Shown: positions 1 to 10,092 of the stretch, in pieces
How the letters are laid out: the number at the start of each line of letters is the position of its first letter
Position numbering within the stretch: the stretch's first letter is position 1
NCBI RefSeq assembly: GCF_004331995.1
Contig: NZ_SJDT01000002.1
Coordinates: 62,001-126,000, forward strand
Direction of reading: 5' to 3'
DNA length: 64,000 nucleotides
Origin: Arcanobacterium bovis
GTDB taxonomy: Bacteria > Actinomycetota > Actinomycetes > Actinomycetales > Actinomycetaceae
Translations under genes and position numbers: made by a program
Notes under the pieces: model-generated
What the model was told of the DNA's origin: nothing
Seen by the model: the letters and a program-made list of their open reading frames with translations, nothing else
Databases searched by the model: none

Positions 1-219
1 CAACTAGCGGTTCTAGCTCAACAGGTTGAAGAGACTGTGAGGCAAAACGGGGTTTCCCAAATAGAAGCACACGATATTGGGCTTGCTATTTTGGAGCCAC
101 TACGTGAGCTTGATCAAATTGCCTACCTGCGATTTGCTTCCGTCTACTCTAGTTTCGACACACTTGAAGATTTTGAGCGAGCAATTGGTGAATTGCGCCA
201 AGAATCGGCTTCAAAATAG
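1..219 (+). CDS. nrdR: Transcriptional repressor NrdR, C-terminal part (5' end outside window)
   Basis: The reading frame is open from base 1 and ends in TAG at 219, giving the last 72 residues of NrdR. NrdR is the ATP-cone repressor of ribonucleotide reductase genes. The segment [18 protein letters not shown] followed by [10 protein letters not shown] is the hallmark end of the ATP-cone domain. The N-terminal zinc ribbon lies outside the window. A start inside the window would truncate the ATP-cone, so I treat the gene as partial. It converges on the acyl-CoA ligase gene, whose stop is 29 bases away. Confidence 0.9.
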   Translation, partial: QLAVLAQQVEETVRQNGVSQIEAHDIGLAILEPLRELDQIAYLRFASVYSSFDTLEDFERAIGELRQESASK

Positions 220-248
220 CTAAGATTTTATCTTCTCGTGCTCAATAT

Positions 249-2363
249 CTACTTAGCGTCTTTCGCGTCGTTGATAGGATGCTCTTTCTCTGCCTTTGTG
301 CTTTGCGTTGCATTGGACGTTGTAGCTTCAGCAGCGGGTTCATTTCCGTCTTCGGCAACAGGCTTATCGTCACCGCTCTCAGTTTCTTGATCTTCTGAAG
401 GCTTGGACGTAGTGAGCTGAGCGATCCACGTCTTGAAATTCTCAACCGTAATCCCATTGCTCTCAGCAAATGATCGCATCTCCTCGGTAGTGGGAGTATG
501 CTCATTTACCCATGTCTTTAAGCGGTCGAGCTGAGCGCTATTGGCTTCACTCCAAGCCTTAAGTTGTTCTTGAGTAGCTCCGCTTAGTGAGTGTATCGAC
601 TGAAGATATGAATCGAAGCGCGCGCTTGCTGCAGACGATGCGTCTGAGAGTTTTTGGCGCCACTGGCCAGAAGAAAGCTCAAAATGTTGGAGTTGCTCTT
701 TTACATTTTTTCGCATGACCTTGCCAAGCTGGGAGCGGGGCAGATCATCAAAGATAGCGATTGATTTTGGCATAGCGTAGTGTGACAGCTTGCCTTCGGT
801 CCAACGTCGCACTGCTTCTAGATCAACCTTAGCTCCTGGTTCTAGCACCAAAGCGGCAACTACCGATTCTCCAAATGAATCAGCTGGCATGCCTACTACC
901 GCCACATCAACAACGCCAGGCATATCGCGAACTGCAGATTCAACTTCTGAGGGGTAAACATTGAAACCACCGTTGATAATCAGCTCTTTCTTTCGATCCG
1001 CCATAACTAGGAAGCCATCATCCCAGCGTGCAAGGTCGCCGGTGCGAAGCCAGCCATTCCACATGACGTTGGCGGTTTCTTCCGGATTATTGTGGTACCC
1101 AGCAAATACCTGTGGTCCGCGCACGAGGATTTCTCCAACTTCACCGTCTGCTACCTGTTTATCAGGGTCTTCAGGATCAACGATCATCACCTCTGTGGAT
1201 GGGAATGGAAGCCCCAAGGTTGATGGACGGCGTTGCTCAGAATACGGCGATCCGGCAATAACTGGGCTGGCTTCACTCATGCCGTAACCTTCGATCATGA
1301 ATCCACCAGTAGTATCTTCCCAGCGTTTAGCAAGCTCAGGGGCTAGTGGCATCGCACCGCTTACCGAAAATCGAATCGACCGCAAATCAACTTCTGGTCG
1401 CTTTTCGATAGCCTTGAGGATTTTGTCGAACATTGGGGGCACGCCACCAAAGAATGTGATCGGATGCCTCGAATGAGCTGCCAAGAGGATATCAACGTCA
1501 AAACTTGGTGTCATGACCTGCGTAGCTGCCATGCTTACGCACACTGACAGTGACAATTGCAGACCAAAAGCATGGAAGAATGGCAGTACAGCGGCTACGG
1601 TTTCTTCACCGCGCTTGAAATCGGTGAGCCAGTACTCGACTTGGCGGGCATTCGACACTATATTCCGGTGGCTCAGCTGCACCGCTTTAGGGCTTCCAGT
1701 GGTGCCTCCGGTCTGAATCAGCACAGCTATATCGTCTAATTCAGGACCTTTCAAAGATCCCAGATTCATCGGTGCTGCATGAGAAACCTGGTTGTCCCAC
1801 GAATGGACACCAGGCGGGACTTTACCGCGCAATTTTGCTCGCTGCGTCTTGGCTGCTTTGAGTGGAAGCTTGAGAAGGAACTGGGATTTACGAGGCAAAG
1901 CTCTGGTAATGTCAACGGCCAAATAGGTAAACCCGTGAAGAGACGTGTTCTCAGTCAGTTTTTCAATTGTTTGTTCCCACGCGATCACGATTCGTGCGCC
2001 GTTAGATTTGAGCTGTTCAAGCAGTTGTGCTGGGGGAGCGAGTGGATTGTGCTCAGAAACAGTAGCGCCTAGGTACGTGGCTGCATAAAAGGCGATGTAA
2101 TGCTGTGGGCAATTTGGCAAGATGAGGGAGACGACGTCGCCGCGTCTTACACCGCACATTGTGAGCACTGTGGCAGCTCGTTTTACCTGCTCAAGAATAT
2201 CAACATAGGTAAATTCGCGACCAAGAAAGTCAATAGCTACCCGGTGTGGGAAATCCGCTACAGCAGCATCAAGTGCTTTCTCAAGAGTGTCGTTGACAGG
2301 GACGATATTTCGTTTCACGCCGTCGCTGTAATGCGAAAAAGCTTGTTCTTGAGCTGAGTTCAC
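249..2363 (-). CDS. Long-chain fatty-acid-CoA ligase (AMP-binding enzyme) with C-terminal tail
   Basis: This 704-residue adenylate-forming enzyme activates a fatty acid to acyl-AMP and then acyl-CoA. Visible motifs are the P-loop-like IQTGGTTGSPK near residues 216-226, GYGMSEASPV, and LRTGDLARWDDGF followed by DRKKELIINGGFNVYP. The usual catalytic lysine region PRSQLGKVMRK lies near 545-555. About 140 further residues form an unusual tail. It has three short (L/F)K(A/T)W helical units, then a Glu/Lys/Ala-rich low-complexity end. The start is GTG, with GGAG eight bases upstream. FadD is the family name; the substrate is not known, so I give no symbol. Confidence 0.88.
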   Translation of the reverse strand: MNSAQEQAFSHYSDGVKRNIVPVNDTLEKALDAAVADFPHRVAIDFLGREFTYVDILEQVKRAATVLTMCGVRRGDVVSLILPNCPQHYIAFYAATYLGATVSEHNPLAPPAQLLEQLKSNGARIVIAWEQTIEKLTENTSLHGFTYLAVDITRALPRKSQFLLKLPLKAAKTQRAKLRGKVPPGVHSWDNQVSHAAPMNLGSLKGPELDDIAVLIQTGGTTGSPKAVQLSHRNIVSNARQVEYWLTDFKRGEETVAAVLPFFHAFGLQLSLSVCVSMAATQVMTPSFDVDILLAAHSRHPITFFGGVPPMFDKILKAIEKRPEVDLRSIRFSVSGAMPLAPELAKRWEDTTGGFMIEGYGMSEASPVIAGSPYSEQRRPSTLGLPFPSTEVMIVDPEDPDKQVADGEVGEILVRGPQVFAGYHNNPEETANVMWNGWLRTGDLARWDDGFLVMADRKKELIINGGFNVYPSEVESAVRDMPGVVDVAVVGMPADSFGESVVAALVLEPGAKVDLEAVRRWTEGKLSHYAMPKSIAIFDDLPRSQLGKVMRKNVKEQLQHFELSSGQWRQKLSDASSAASARFDSYLQSIHSLSGATQEQLKAWSEANSAQLDRLKTWVNEHTPTTEEMRSFAESNGITVENFKTWIAQLTTSKPSEDQETESGDDKPVAEDGNEPAAEATTSNATQSTKAEKEHPINDAKDAK

Positions 2364-2474
2364 GATGGTATCTCCGTACTGATAAAACGAGAAGGTCCGT
2401 TATTGTATTCAAATATTATAGAGCCTCCACCGCATGTGTACAGCGAGGAGTGATCCCTTAGTTGGGACTAAACT

Positions 2475-3683
2475 TTAGCCCTTTCGTAACACTCGAAGGC
2501 GAACATGCATAGGTGATTGCTGAAGCTCTGCTAAGACTAATTCAGGAACGTCAGTTGCTGAGTCAGTAACCATATAACCATATTCTCCCTTTGTTGCGAG
2601 AGATTGATACGTGATATTCGCACCTGCGTCCGCGAATAGCTGATTTACGCGTGCCAGTGCACCCGGCGTGTTGCGGTGTACCCACGCGACGCGGTAAAGA
2701 GAGTCGTCTGACGGAGAAGAAGCCAAATTGGGCAGATTGACAGACATGTCCGTTTCGCCCTTGCGAATATAGCTCATCAATTTCGTGGAGACGAATTGTC
2801 CGATTGACTCCTGAGCTTCCAAGGTAGAACCACCGATATGTGGCGTGAGGATTACATTAGGGAATTGCGCCAAGCATGATTCGAAATGTTCGCCATTTGC
2901 GTTCGGCTCTTCTGGGAAGACGTCGATGCCGGCGCCCGCAATCGTACCGTCAAGGAGCTTTTCCCGCAAAGCTTCTAAGTCCACAATGTGCCCACGCGAA
3001 AGATTGATAAATACGGCACCGCGCTTCATTTTGTCGAACATCGCCCGCGAAAAAAAGTTGGTATTCGAGGCGCGACCGTCGATATGGAGGCTCACCACAT
3101 CCGACTCTGCTAGCAGCGCATCTAGTGTTGGCGAACGTCGTGCGTTTCCGAGTGCGAGCTTTTCAGCAATGTCATAGAAGACGACGTTCATGCCAATCGC
3201 TTCTGCAACCACCGATAGCTGCGAACCGATTGAACCATATCCGATAATGCCCAGCGTTTTGCCGCGGACCTCATGCGAGCCAGCAGCAGATTTCTCCCAT
3301 ACGCCACGATGCAGGGCATTATTCTTCTGCGGAATTTGCCGAGTCAATGCGATGAGCTCACCGATAACCATCTCAACTACTGAACGAGTATTGGAATATG
3401 GTGCATTAAAAACCCCTATTCCACGTTCGCTTGCTGCGCGAAGATCAATTTGATTCGTGCCGATACAAAATGCGCCAATCGCCGTCAGCGACGGCGCAGC
3501 GTCAAGAACTCGCTTCGTAACAAAGGTTTTGGAACGCAAGCCAAGCACATCCACGCCGTCAAGCGCAGCAATGAGCTCATCTTCGTCAAGCGCACCTGAT
3601 ATTCTGCGAATCTCGCAGCCATGCTTGTGGAAGATTTCGTCGGCGGAGGTGTGTGGGTTCTCGAGTAGCAGTATTCTAGTCAC
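2475..3683 (-). CDS. serA: D-3-phosphoglycerate dehydrogenase
   Basis: First enzyme of serine biosynthesis: oxidises 3-phosphoglycerate to 3-phosphohydroxypyruvate with NAD. At 402 residues it matches the short SerA type (catalytic and NAD domains plus one ACT domain) and lacks the long intervening domain of mycobacterial SerA. The nucleotide-binding motif GIIGYGSIG sits near residues 145-153, and the catalytic-His segment LTPHIGGSTLEAQ near 278-290. An ACT-type domain (VAWVHRNTPGALARVNQLF) ends the protein, so serine feedback is plausible. The start is GTG, immediately preceded by AGAAGG with no spacer, so translation initiation is not clear-cut. Confidence 0.9.
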   Translation of the reverse strand: MTRILLLENPHTSADEIFHKHGCEIRRISGALDEDELIAALDGVDVLGLRSKTFVTKRVLDAAPSLTAIGAFCIGTNQIDLRAASERGIGVFNAPYSNTRSVVEMVIGELIALTRQIPQKNNALHRGVWEKSAAGSHEVRGKTLGIIGYGSIGSQLSVVAEAIGMNVVFYDIAEKLALGNARRSPTLDALLAESDVVSLHIDGRASNTNFFSRAMFDKMKRGAVFINLSRGHIVDLEALREKLLDGTIAGAGIDVFPEEPNANGEHFESCLAQFPNVILTPHIGGSTLEAQESIGQFVSTKLMSYIRKGETDMSVNLPNLASSPSDDSLYRVAWVHRNTPGALARVNQLFADAGANITYQSLATKGEYGYMVTDSATDVPELVLAELQQSPMHVRLRVLRKG

Positions 3684-3874
3684 CCTTCTACTGTGTGGTG
3701 TAAAAGGTCATTTTTCAAATACATACCATGATACGGAACAACATCGGCACAAATATTCCGATTGCCAAAAACCAATGTGTATCTGAGAATATTAATCCAG
3801 CTTATTCTGCACGCGCGATTGCATACACAAATAAAATGCACTCTCGAAACTGCCGCTGCGGCTGATAGAGCAAA

Positions 3875-6139
3875 CTACTCTTCGGCGTCGTTCTCCGTTG
3901 AAAGGCAGAACAGGGCGGAGGTAGCGCGGGTCATTGCAACGTATAAGTCGCCTGGTCCATCAGCCAAAATCTCTTTCGGCTCAACGAGTATCACCACATC
4001 GTATTCCAGACCTTTTGCAATGCGTGCATCCACGATTTGAATGCGACGGTTCTGCCCAGCAGCATCAATATCAATCATTTCAGGTGGAATCTTCCCTGAT
4101 TTGAGCAGAATCTCGCCCACATCCGCGCGCCGAGCGAGTGGAGTAATGACCGCAATCGTTCCTAAACCAGTGCCGAATTTTTCATCGAGCTTTCGAGATT
4201 CTTCTGCGATTGTGGAAACCAAAACAGATGAAAACTCCCGCTCTGGCGCTGAAATTTCAATATAAGAATTGGGAAGATCACGGGCTGCTCTGACCTGCCG
4301 AACCGGATGCCCTGCCGCCGCCATAGCTTTCGTGGCTTGATTCAAAATGGTAGCTGGCGTGCGGTAACTGATCGTCAGCATAGCGACCCGGTGGTTCTCT
4401 GCAAGTTTTCCAAGAGCAGCGGGCCAACCGCCGTCGGGAGCTCCTGCCGGACGCTGGTCGAGATCTCCCACGATAGTCATAGATCGGCTGGGGTTGCGGC
4501 GAGCAAGCATACGCCACTGCATGGGCGACAACTCTTGAGCTTCGTCCACCACGATATGTCCAAACGTCCAGGAGCGGTCGCGCGCAGCGCGCTCTGCGAG
4601 CGTGCCGAACGTGTCCGACGTACCCCAGCGCTGTGCCATATGCTCGGCATTTACAATGCCAGAGCCCAGATCTAGCGTAGACATCGTATGCTCAACATAT
4701 TGGGAGAGATTGCGGTCTTGCAATTGGGCATCGTCGCGCTTTCTGCGCTGTTCGTCGGTTAAAAATTCGCCGAGATGTTCCGCAAATTCATCCAGAATCG
4801 GGATATCTGCAGGTGTAAAACCAGAGCCTGGCAGACGGCGTAGCAGCCCACGTTCACGCGTCGTAAGCTCGGGAGCGAGCTGTTCAAGGAGCTGTGGCCA
4901 CTTGAGAATGTGTTCCAAGATCCACTGTGGAGACGCTGGCAGCCAGTGCAGATTGATTATGCGGCGCGCATCAGGATCAGAGGCGACGTCGGTCACGAGC
5001 CAGTCGCTGTCGGTCACCGTGGTGTGTTGTGCCGCGGCAAGTTGCTCGGCAAGTGTATTGACAAGATATTTAGCGTAGATATCGCGAGCTTCATTATGCG
5101 GTTTTCCGCTTCGATGAGCTTTTTGCTGGGCGGTGTGTACGTCCTTGGGCGTGATCTGGAGTTTCTTGCCCGAAATGACAACAGTTGTGGGGCGTTCCAA
5201 TGGGCGTTGTAGAATCTGACGCACTGCGCGCTCAACAATTTTCGCCCAGATGAGCCGCCCTTTTATCTCCGCAATGTCTTCAGTTTCCTCCTCAGTTGCC
5301 CGCACGAATGGAAGGAGATCTTCAATGGTTGTGGACACGACGTCGGATTCGCCTAGGGATGGCAACACCTGATCGATATACCGCAAGAAGGAGTGCGAGG
5401 GCCCTACAATGAGCACACCCGAATGGCTCAAGCGCTCACGGTGGGTGTAAAGCAGGTATGCTGCGCGATGGAGCGCCACCGCCGTCTTTCCGGTACCTGG
5501 ACCTCCCTGCACCACGAGCACACCTTTGGCCGAAGAACGGATGATCTGGTCTTGCTCGGCTTGGATGGTTGCCACAATATCGCCCATTTTGCCGTCGCGC
5601 GCTTTACTCATTGCGGCAAAAAGGGCACCTTCGCCGGTGAGATTAAGATCAGAATCGTGCGAAGAATCTGCGGATAAGAGTTCGTCTTCGACGTTCGTAA
5701 CGTCTCGGAATCGCAACTGAATATGGCGACGCCGCACGACGTCGCCCGGTTGTGCAGCAGTGGCCTGATAGAACGGTTCGGACTGCGGAGCGCGCCAATC
5801 AGTGAGGATAATCTGCTGGTTTTCGTCGCGTAAGGTGAGGCGTCCGATATGAGTTACTTTTTCGGGCTTTGAATCGAGTCGGCCGAGCACGAGTCGATTC
5901 TCGACGTTGCGCAGTTTAGTGAGATTTTCTTCGTAATGTGCGGCGAAGGAATCGCGTTCACTGCGCGCGCCAGGGGTGCCAGTGCCTCCTTGGGAACGCA
6001 CCTTTTTTAGCTGAGCAGTGTAGTATTCACGCTGCTCATCGAGAGCAATAAAGGCACGATCAACGAATCTTTGCTCCTCTGAAATTGCGCGGGTGAGCGC
6101 GCTATTTTCTGTACTATCAGAGTGTGATTCGTGTGTCAT
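3875..6139 (-). CDS. helD: HelD-type superfamily 1 helicase-like ATPase
   Basis: This 754-residue protein is of the UvrD/Rep-like HelD group. HelD proteins bind RNA polymerase and release stalled or inactive complexes. The N-terminal ~100 residues look like the antiparallel coiled-coil arm, followed by the family segment ILTDWRAP. Walker A (GGPGTGKT) is at 212-219. VDEAQELSP (motif II), GDLDQRPAG (motif III), KGLEYDVVILVEP and VAMTRAT (motifs V and VI) follow in order. The start ATG is backed by AAGGAG at good distance. The gene is divergent from the PAC2 gene across 200 bases. DNA helicase IV would be the older name. Confidence 0.87.
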   Translation of the reverse strand: MTHESHSDSTENSALTRAISEEQRFVDRAFIALDEQREYYTAQLKKVRSQGGTGTPGARSERDSFAAHYEENLTKLRNVENRLVLGRLDSKPEKVTHIGRLTLRDENQQIILTDWRAPQSEPFYQATAAQPGDVVRRRHIQLRFRDVTNVEDELLSADSSHDSDLNLTGEGALFAAMSKARDGKMGDIVATIQAEQDQIIRSSAKGVLVVQGGPGTGKTAVALHRAAYLLYTHRERLSHSGVLIVGPSHSFLRYIDQVLPSLGESDVVSTTIEDLLPFVRATEEETEDIAEIKGRLIWAKIVERAVRQILQRPLERPTTVVISGKKLQITPKDVHTAQQKAHRSGKPHNEARDIYAKYLVNTLAEQLAAAQHTTVTDSDWLVTDVASDPDARRIINLHWLPASPQWILEHILKWPQLLEQLAPELTTRERGLLRRLPGSGFTPADIPILDEFAEHLGEFLTDEQRRKRDDAQLQDRNLSQYVEHTMSTLDLGSGIVNAEHMAQRWGTSDTFGTLAERAARDRSWTFGHIVVDEAQELSPMQWRMLARRNPSRSMTIVGDLDQRPAGAPDGGWPAALGKLAENHRVAMLTISYRTPATILNQATKAMAAAGHPVRQVRAARDLPNSYIEISAPEREFSSVLVSTIAEESRKLDEKFGTGLGTIAVITPLARRADVGEILLKSGKIPPEMIDIDAAGQNRRIQIVDARIAKGLEYDVVILVEPKEILADGPGDLYVAMTRATSALFCLSTENDAEE

Positions 6140-6342
6140 GCGTACTCCTTACACGAATTGCACGAAAAATGTAGCCAAACAATTATCCACCATTTAGATA
6201 AGTAATGCCATTTGGGGTGAAGCTTTTAATATGGTGTAGGTGAAATAAAGATAAACTTGCGATGGTTGGCTATGCTTTATTGGTATCGTGCTATTGGTGC
6301 GGTGTTTCGTTTGTGATTCTGAATGGGGGCGTGAGGAAGTAG

Positions 6343-7416
6343 ATGTCGGATCTTATTGACTACAAGCAGACTCTTTCCAATCTTTCCACTCAGCGCGTGC
6401 CCTATTTGGTTATGAACTTGATTGACCCACTTGTTGATGCTGGAGATATTTCACAAGCTATCGATGCTACGATTGCTGACCTTGACGCAGTGAATATCGC
6501 TACCTTCAATTCTGATCTGCTCTACGATTATCGAGCTCAGCGCCCAATCGTGAGCTACCTTGATGGGAAACTCAATGAGCTTGCATATCCGCAGATGCGA
6601 TTAAATCTGGTCACGGATATTGCTGGAAAGAATTTCCTCTACTTGTGCGGCCAAGAACCCGATTTTAGGTGGCAAACGCTCACCCAAGATATTCTCGATA
6701 TCGTCAAGAAATATGGCGTCGAACAAGTCATTACCTATGCTTCGATGCCAGCTACGGTTCCGCATACCCGTCCAGCTGATATGCTCATTCGGACGACGAA
6801 GCCGGCGCAGGATGCGAAATATGTGCAGGGGCGAGCCGAACATTTCAGTGCGCTCGCGGATTTCTTCGAGTACTTCGCAGGAAAATCCGATATTAGTGTT
6901 ACTAATCTGCGGGTGCGCGTTCCGTTCTACCTAGCACGTGGTCTGCATCCTTTCGTGCAGGGAGCTCTCGCTGCTGTGAAAATGACGGCAACTCTAGGCG
7001 GACCGAAATTGCCCCTTGGAGATCTTGAGCAGCTTGAGGACCAACAAAAGGAAGAAATCGCGAGTATCCAAGTTGAAGGTGCGGAATTTGAAGAGCTTTT
7101 GCAAAAGCTTGAGCTCGAATACGATGCAACTTCTGGCGAGGCAGGTTTCGTCAAGACCGATGAAGCATTACCAGAGATCCCCAGCTCTGAAGAGATTGGA
7201 AAAGCGGCCGAAGAATTTTTGGCTACTCAGAGTGCGCACTTGCGCCGAGCTGCGGGTGCGGGTCGTGATCGCGGTCCATCAAAGTCGAAGTCTGGTTCGA
7301 GCTCAGAGCAAGGTGTGGATCAAACCGGAAAGTCCTGGTGGGCATGGCGGCGCTGGGGACGCAATAATTCTCAAGGTAACACTCAAAGTGAGGGCTCACC
7401 GGACGATCGGGGATGA
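6343..7416 (+). CDS. PAC2 family protein (proteasome-assembly-chaperone-like fold)
   Basis: This 357-residue protein of the actinobacterial PAC2/DUF75 family has its N-terminal ~260 residues in the PAC2 domain. Conserved stretches include FNSDLLYDYRAQRP, YLCGQEPDFRW and TYASMPATVPHTRP. The bacterial members have no firmly known function. The last ~60 residues are rich in Arg, Gly and Ser and look disordered. GAGGAAG precedes the ATG. Its 3' end overlaps the convergent spermidine-synthase-like gene by 21 bases. Confidence 0.85.
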   Translation: MSDLIDYKQTLSNLSTQRVPYLVMNLIDPLVDAGDISQAIDATIADLDAVNIATFNSDLLYDYRAQRPIVSYLDGKLNELAYPQMRLNLVTDIAGKNFLYLCGQEPDFRWQTLTQDILDIVKKYGVEQVITYASMPATVPHTRPADMLIRTTKPAQDAKYVQGRAEHFSALADFFEYFAGKSDISVTNLRVRVPFYLARGLHPFVQGALAAVKMTATLGGPKLPLGDLEQLEDQQKEEIASIQVEGAEFEELLQKLELEYDATSGEAGFVKTDEALPEIPSSEEIGKAAEEFLATQSAHLRRAAGAGRDRGPSKSKSGSSSEQGVDQTGKSWWAWRRWGRNNSQGNTQSEGSPDDRG

Positions 7417-8244
7417 CGTCGACGTCCAGCCTATCTCTGTATCGGAAAGTGCTTTGACGCTCTGTGCGCCACGTTCAAGGCTTGCTTTTGAGATCACCGA
7501 GGTTGGTAACGGTAGCCTGCGCACTTGGCGCGAGATTTCCTCAACGTCAATCTCTTGATTGCTTGCCACCAAGATGATGTTGCCAAATCTGCGATTTTTG
7601 AGTATTGCAGGATCAGAAATTGCGCACAGGTACGTGAAGCTCTCCTCAAGCGCACGGATTTCTTCGAAAAGCTGGGATAAACCCGCGCGCCCGGCAATAT
7701 TCAAGCAGTACACGCCGTCGTCGCTGAGAAGCGAACGCGCCTTGCGGTGCGCTTCCACAGTGCGGAGTTGATCAGGAACCAGACCACAACGGAAGGCATC
7801 GCGGATGATGACGTCCCACTTGCCTTGATTGGTGTCGAGTGTGACTCGAGCATCTTGGCTTCTAATACGCAAGCCCGGAGAGCGGGGAAGATCGAACCAG
7901 TCTCGCGCAAATGTTGCGAGCTGTGGGTCGATTTCTATGGCGAGCTGACGCGATTGGGGTCGGTCAGCATCCAAAGCTCGGGCGAGCGCACAACCACCAG
8001 CACCAAGATGAAGAACTTTGAGTGGCTGCGCAGGTGCAAATCGAGAATTGATAGCAACTCGGATGTGCTCCATATACTCAAATTCGAGATAATGTGGATC
8101 GGAGAGTTTGATAGCAGAGGACTCAACGCCGTCTATCCACAGTGTAATGAGATCTGGCGTGCTGGGATGCGCTCGAAGCTCGAGTAGTGACATTTCGGTT
8201 TGAACTGATTGCGGAAAAACTAGTTTTTGGTGCTTAGGCGGCAT
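7396..8244 (-). CDS. Spermidine-synthase-like methyltransferase-fold protein
   Basis: This 282-residue protein has a Rossmann fold of the SpeE/PABMT class: VLHLGAGGCALARAL is the glycine-rich SAM or dcSAM loop, AIEIDPQLATFARDWF the acidic loop, and KWDVIIRDAF the following strand. The polyamine-binding signature of true SpeE is not obvious, so substrate and reaction are unknown. There is no ribosome binding site. Instead TAGAAT ends six bases before the ATG, suggesting a leaderless transcript. Confidence 0.7.
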   Translation of the reverse strand: MPPKHQKLVFPQSVQTEMSLLELRAHPSTPDLITLWIDGVESSAIKLSDPHYLEFEYMEHIRVAINSRFAPAQPLKVLHLGAGGCALARALDADRPQSRQLAIEIDPQLATFARDWFDLPRSPGLRIRSQDARVTLDTNQGKWDVIIRDAFRCGLVPDQLRTVEAHRKARSLLSDDGVYCLNIAGRAGLSQLFEEIRALEESFTYLCAISDPAILKNRRFGNIILVASNQEIDVEEISRQVRRLPLPTSVISKASLERGAQSVKALSDTEIGWTSTSSPIVR

Positions 8245-8256
8245 AACAAAATTCTA
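8245..8256 (-). promoter_or_regulatory. -10-like element of a probable leaderless promoter (spermidine-synthase-like gene)
   Basis: On the minus strand TAGAAT is followed by six bases (TTTGTT) and then the ATG at 8244. No purine-rich ribosome binding site lies in the gap. This spacing would put the transcript start at or next to the start codon. Confidence 0.55.
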
Positions 8257-8346
8257 GCCGACGTTCTGGGTACACTAAATATATATGAGGTTATGTAGGC
8301 GTAGTTGCTTTACTGAGCTCAGGATTTTGCCATAGGGGAGGTGATG

Positions 8347-9582
8347 ATGTCTCGGGCACCACGAAATGCTTCGTTACGCCGCGATTGGGGCGACGACGAT
8401 TCCCAAACGCCAATTTTGCATGTTGATATGGATGCATTTTTCGTGGCTGTGGAGTTACTTGATAAGCCGCAGCTGCGTGGTAAGCCGATTGCAGTGGGCG
8501 GTCGTGACCGAGGAGTTATTTCTGCTGCTTCCTATGAGGCGCGGCAGTTTGGCGTTAATTCTGCAATGCCGGTAGCGATGGCAAAGCGACGGTGTCCGGA
8601 GCTGATTATTCTTCCAGTAAATATGGAGCATTACCGGCGCGTATCTGCTGATATTATGCGGATTTTGAATGATATAACTCCACACGTTGAACAAATTTCG
8701 GTTGATGAAGCCTTCCTCGATGTACGTGGCGCACGAAGGCTTTTTGGTAGTCCGCGAGAGATAGGCGAATTAATTAGGCGGCGGATACACGGCGAAGTTG
8801 GTGTTGCTGCCTCAGTTGGAATCGCCTCTACCAAGCATCTGGCGAAGATCGCTTCCGCGCATGCCAAACCTGATGGTTTGCTCTTGATTCCGCACCATCG
8901 CTCCCTTGAGTTTTTACATTCATTACCAGTGGGAGCACTATGGGGAGTAGGCGAGAAAACGCGGGCAAAACTGGAGAGTCGCGGCGTTGAGAAAGTGATC
9001 GACGTCGTTCGCTTGGGCGAAAAGCGTATGGTCAACATGCTGGGGCAGGCAGCGGGAACACGTCTATATGCGCTCGCAATGAATAAGGACGCGCGCGAAG
9101 TGTCCGGTGAATCGGTAGATAAATCCATTAGCAAAGAACAGACCTTTTTTGAACAGTTGCACGATCAACATGAGGTTTTGCGCGTTATGCTTGAGCAATC
9201 CTATTCGGTGGCGCGCCGGCTACGCGCTCACCACCTGTTGGCACGCACGATTTCAATCAAAGTGCGTTCAGGGGATTTTGTTACGCTCAATCGCTCCCAC
9301 AAGTTGGGCACTGCCACCGACGTTGGCGCTGAGATTTTTGATATCGCGAAGATGCTTTTCACAAAGTTGGATATGCCGGTATCCGGAGTGCGATTGGTTG
9401 GCGTGCGCGCTGAGCAATTCGTTCTGGCTAACGAGGGGATTCAGATTGCGTTGGACGACGACGGTAGGCGTGCGCAAGCCGAGGATGCAATGGACGCTGT
9501 ACACGAAAAGTATGGCGACGCCGTGCTCGTTCCGGCTTCGTTGATCGATAATTTGCGCAGAAAAAACACAGAATCTTCGTGA
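8347..9582 (+). CDS. dinB: DNA polymerase IV (Y family)
   Basis: Error-prone translesion polymerase. The catalytic motifs HVDMDAFF near the N-terminus and QISVDEAFLDV supply the metal-binding acidic residues. VGVAASVGIASTKHLAKIAS and the helix-hairpin-helix region LPVGALWGVG also fit, and the little-finger domain follows. The length of about 411 residues is normal. GTG ATG ATG occurs in frame at 8341-8349. The Shine-Dalgarno GGGAGG overlaps the GTG, so the ATG at 8347 (or 8344) is the more likely start. Confidence 0.92.
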   Translation: MSRAPRNASLRRDWGDDDSQTPILHVDMDAFFVAVELLDKPQLRGKPIAVGGRDRGVISAASYEARQFGVNSAMPVAMAKRRCPELIILPVNMEHYRRVSADIMRILNDITPHVEQISVDEAFLDVRGARRLFGSPREIGELIRRRIHGEVGVAASVGIASTKHLAKIASAHAKPDGLLLIPHHRSLEFLHSLPVGALWGVGEKTRAKLESRGVEKVIDVVRLGEKRMVNMLGQAAGTRLYALAMNKDAREVSGESVDKSISKEQTFFEQLHDQHEVLRVMLEQSYSVARRLRAHHLLARTISIKVRSGDFVTLNRSHKLGTATDVGAEIFDIAKMLFTKLDMPVSGVRLVGVRAEQFVLANEGIQIALDDDGRRAQAEDAMDAVHEKYGDAVLVPASLIDNLRRKNTESS

Positions 9583-9658
9583 GTTTTTGCATGACTACCC
9601 TTCGCGGGTTCATTCCGATAGGCTATGAGACAGGACGATCAACTGCTAGGAGAGTATA

Positions 9659-10054
9659 ATGGCGCTTTCTGATTATGAACGGCGAATGTTGGAGGAGCTG
9701 GAAAATCAGCTCAGTGGGGACGACCCAAAATTCGCACAAACTTTGGCATCAGATGAGGGTAGTGTAAAGCGGCTGTCTGTTTCGCCAAAGAATTTGGTTG
9801 GCGGCTTGATTATTGCTGTACTCGGTCTATGTGTTGTTCTGCTCGGTGTGTCGATGGAGAACGTTGCTATCGGTGTTTTGGGTGTGGCGGTTGTATTTGG
9901 TGGGCTGTGGTATCTGTCGAACGGCTTCGCACAAAAGCAAGTGAGGGTTTCCTCCACTTCGCTCCACGGTTCAGATTCAAAACGCAGTGCTGCTAATTTC
10001 ATGGAGAAACAAGCACAAGAATGGCTGCGCAGGCGCAATGGGGATCAACAGTAG
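9659..10054 (+). CDS. DUF3040 membrane protein
   Basis: This 131-residue actinobacterial protein begins MALSDYERRMLEELE, the characteristic DUF3040 N-terminus. Two adjacent hydrophobic segments near residues 44-62 and 66-84 form a hairpin in the membrane, followed by a charged C-terminus. Function is unknown. The family is often found just upstream of mraZ, as here. AGGAG lies 6 bases before the ATG. A strong terminator follows. Confidence 0.85.
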   Translation: MALSDYERRMLEELENQLSGDDPKFAQTLASDEGSVKRLSVSPKNLVGGLIIAVLGLCVVLLGVSMENVAIGVLGVAVVFGGLWYLSNGFAQKQVRVSSTSLHGSDSKRSAANFMEKQAQEWLRRRNGDQQ

Positions 10055-10092
10055 ATTTCTTATGTTATAGCAGCTCAATAGTGTTATTTTGA

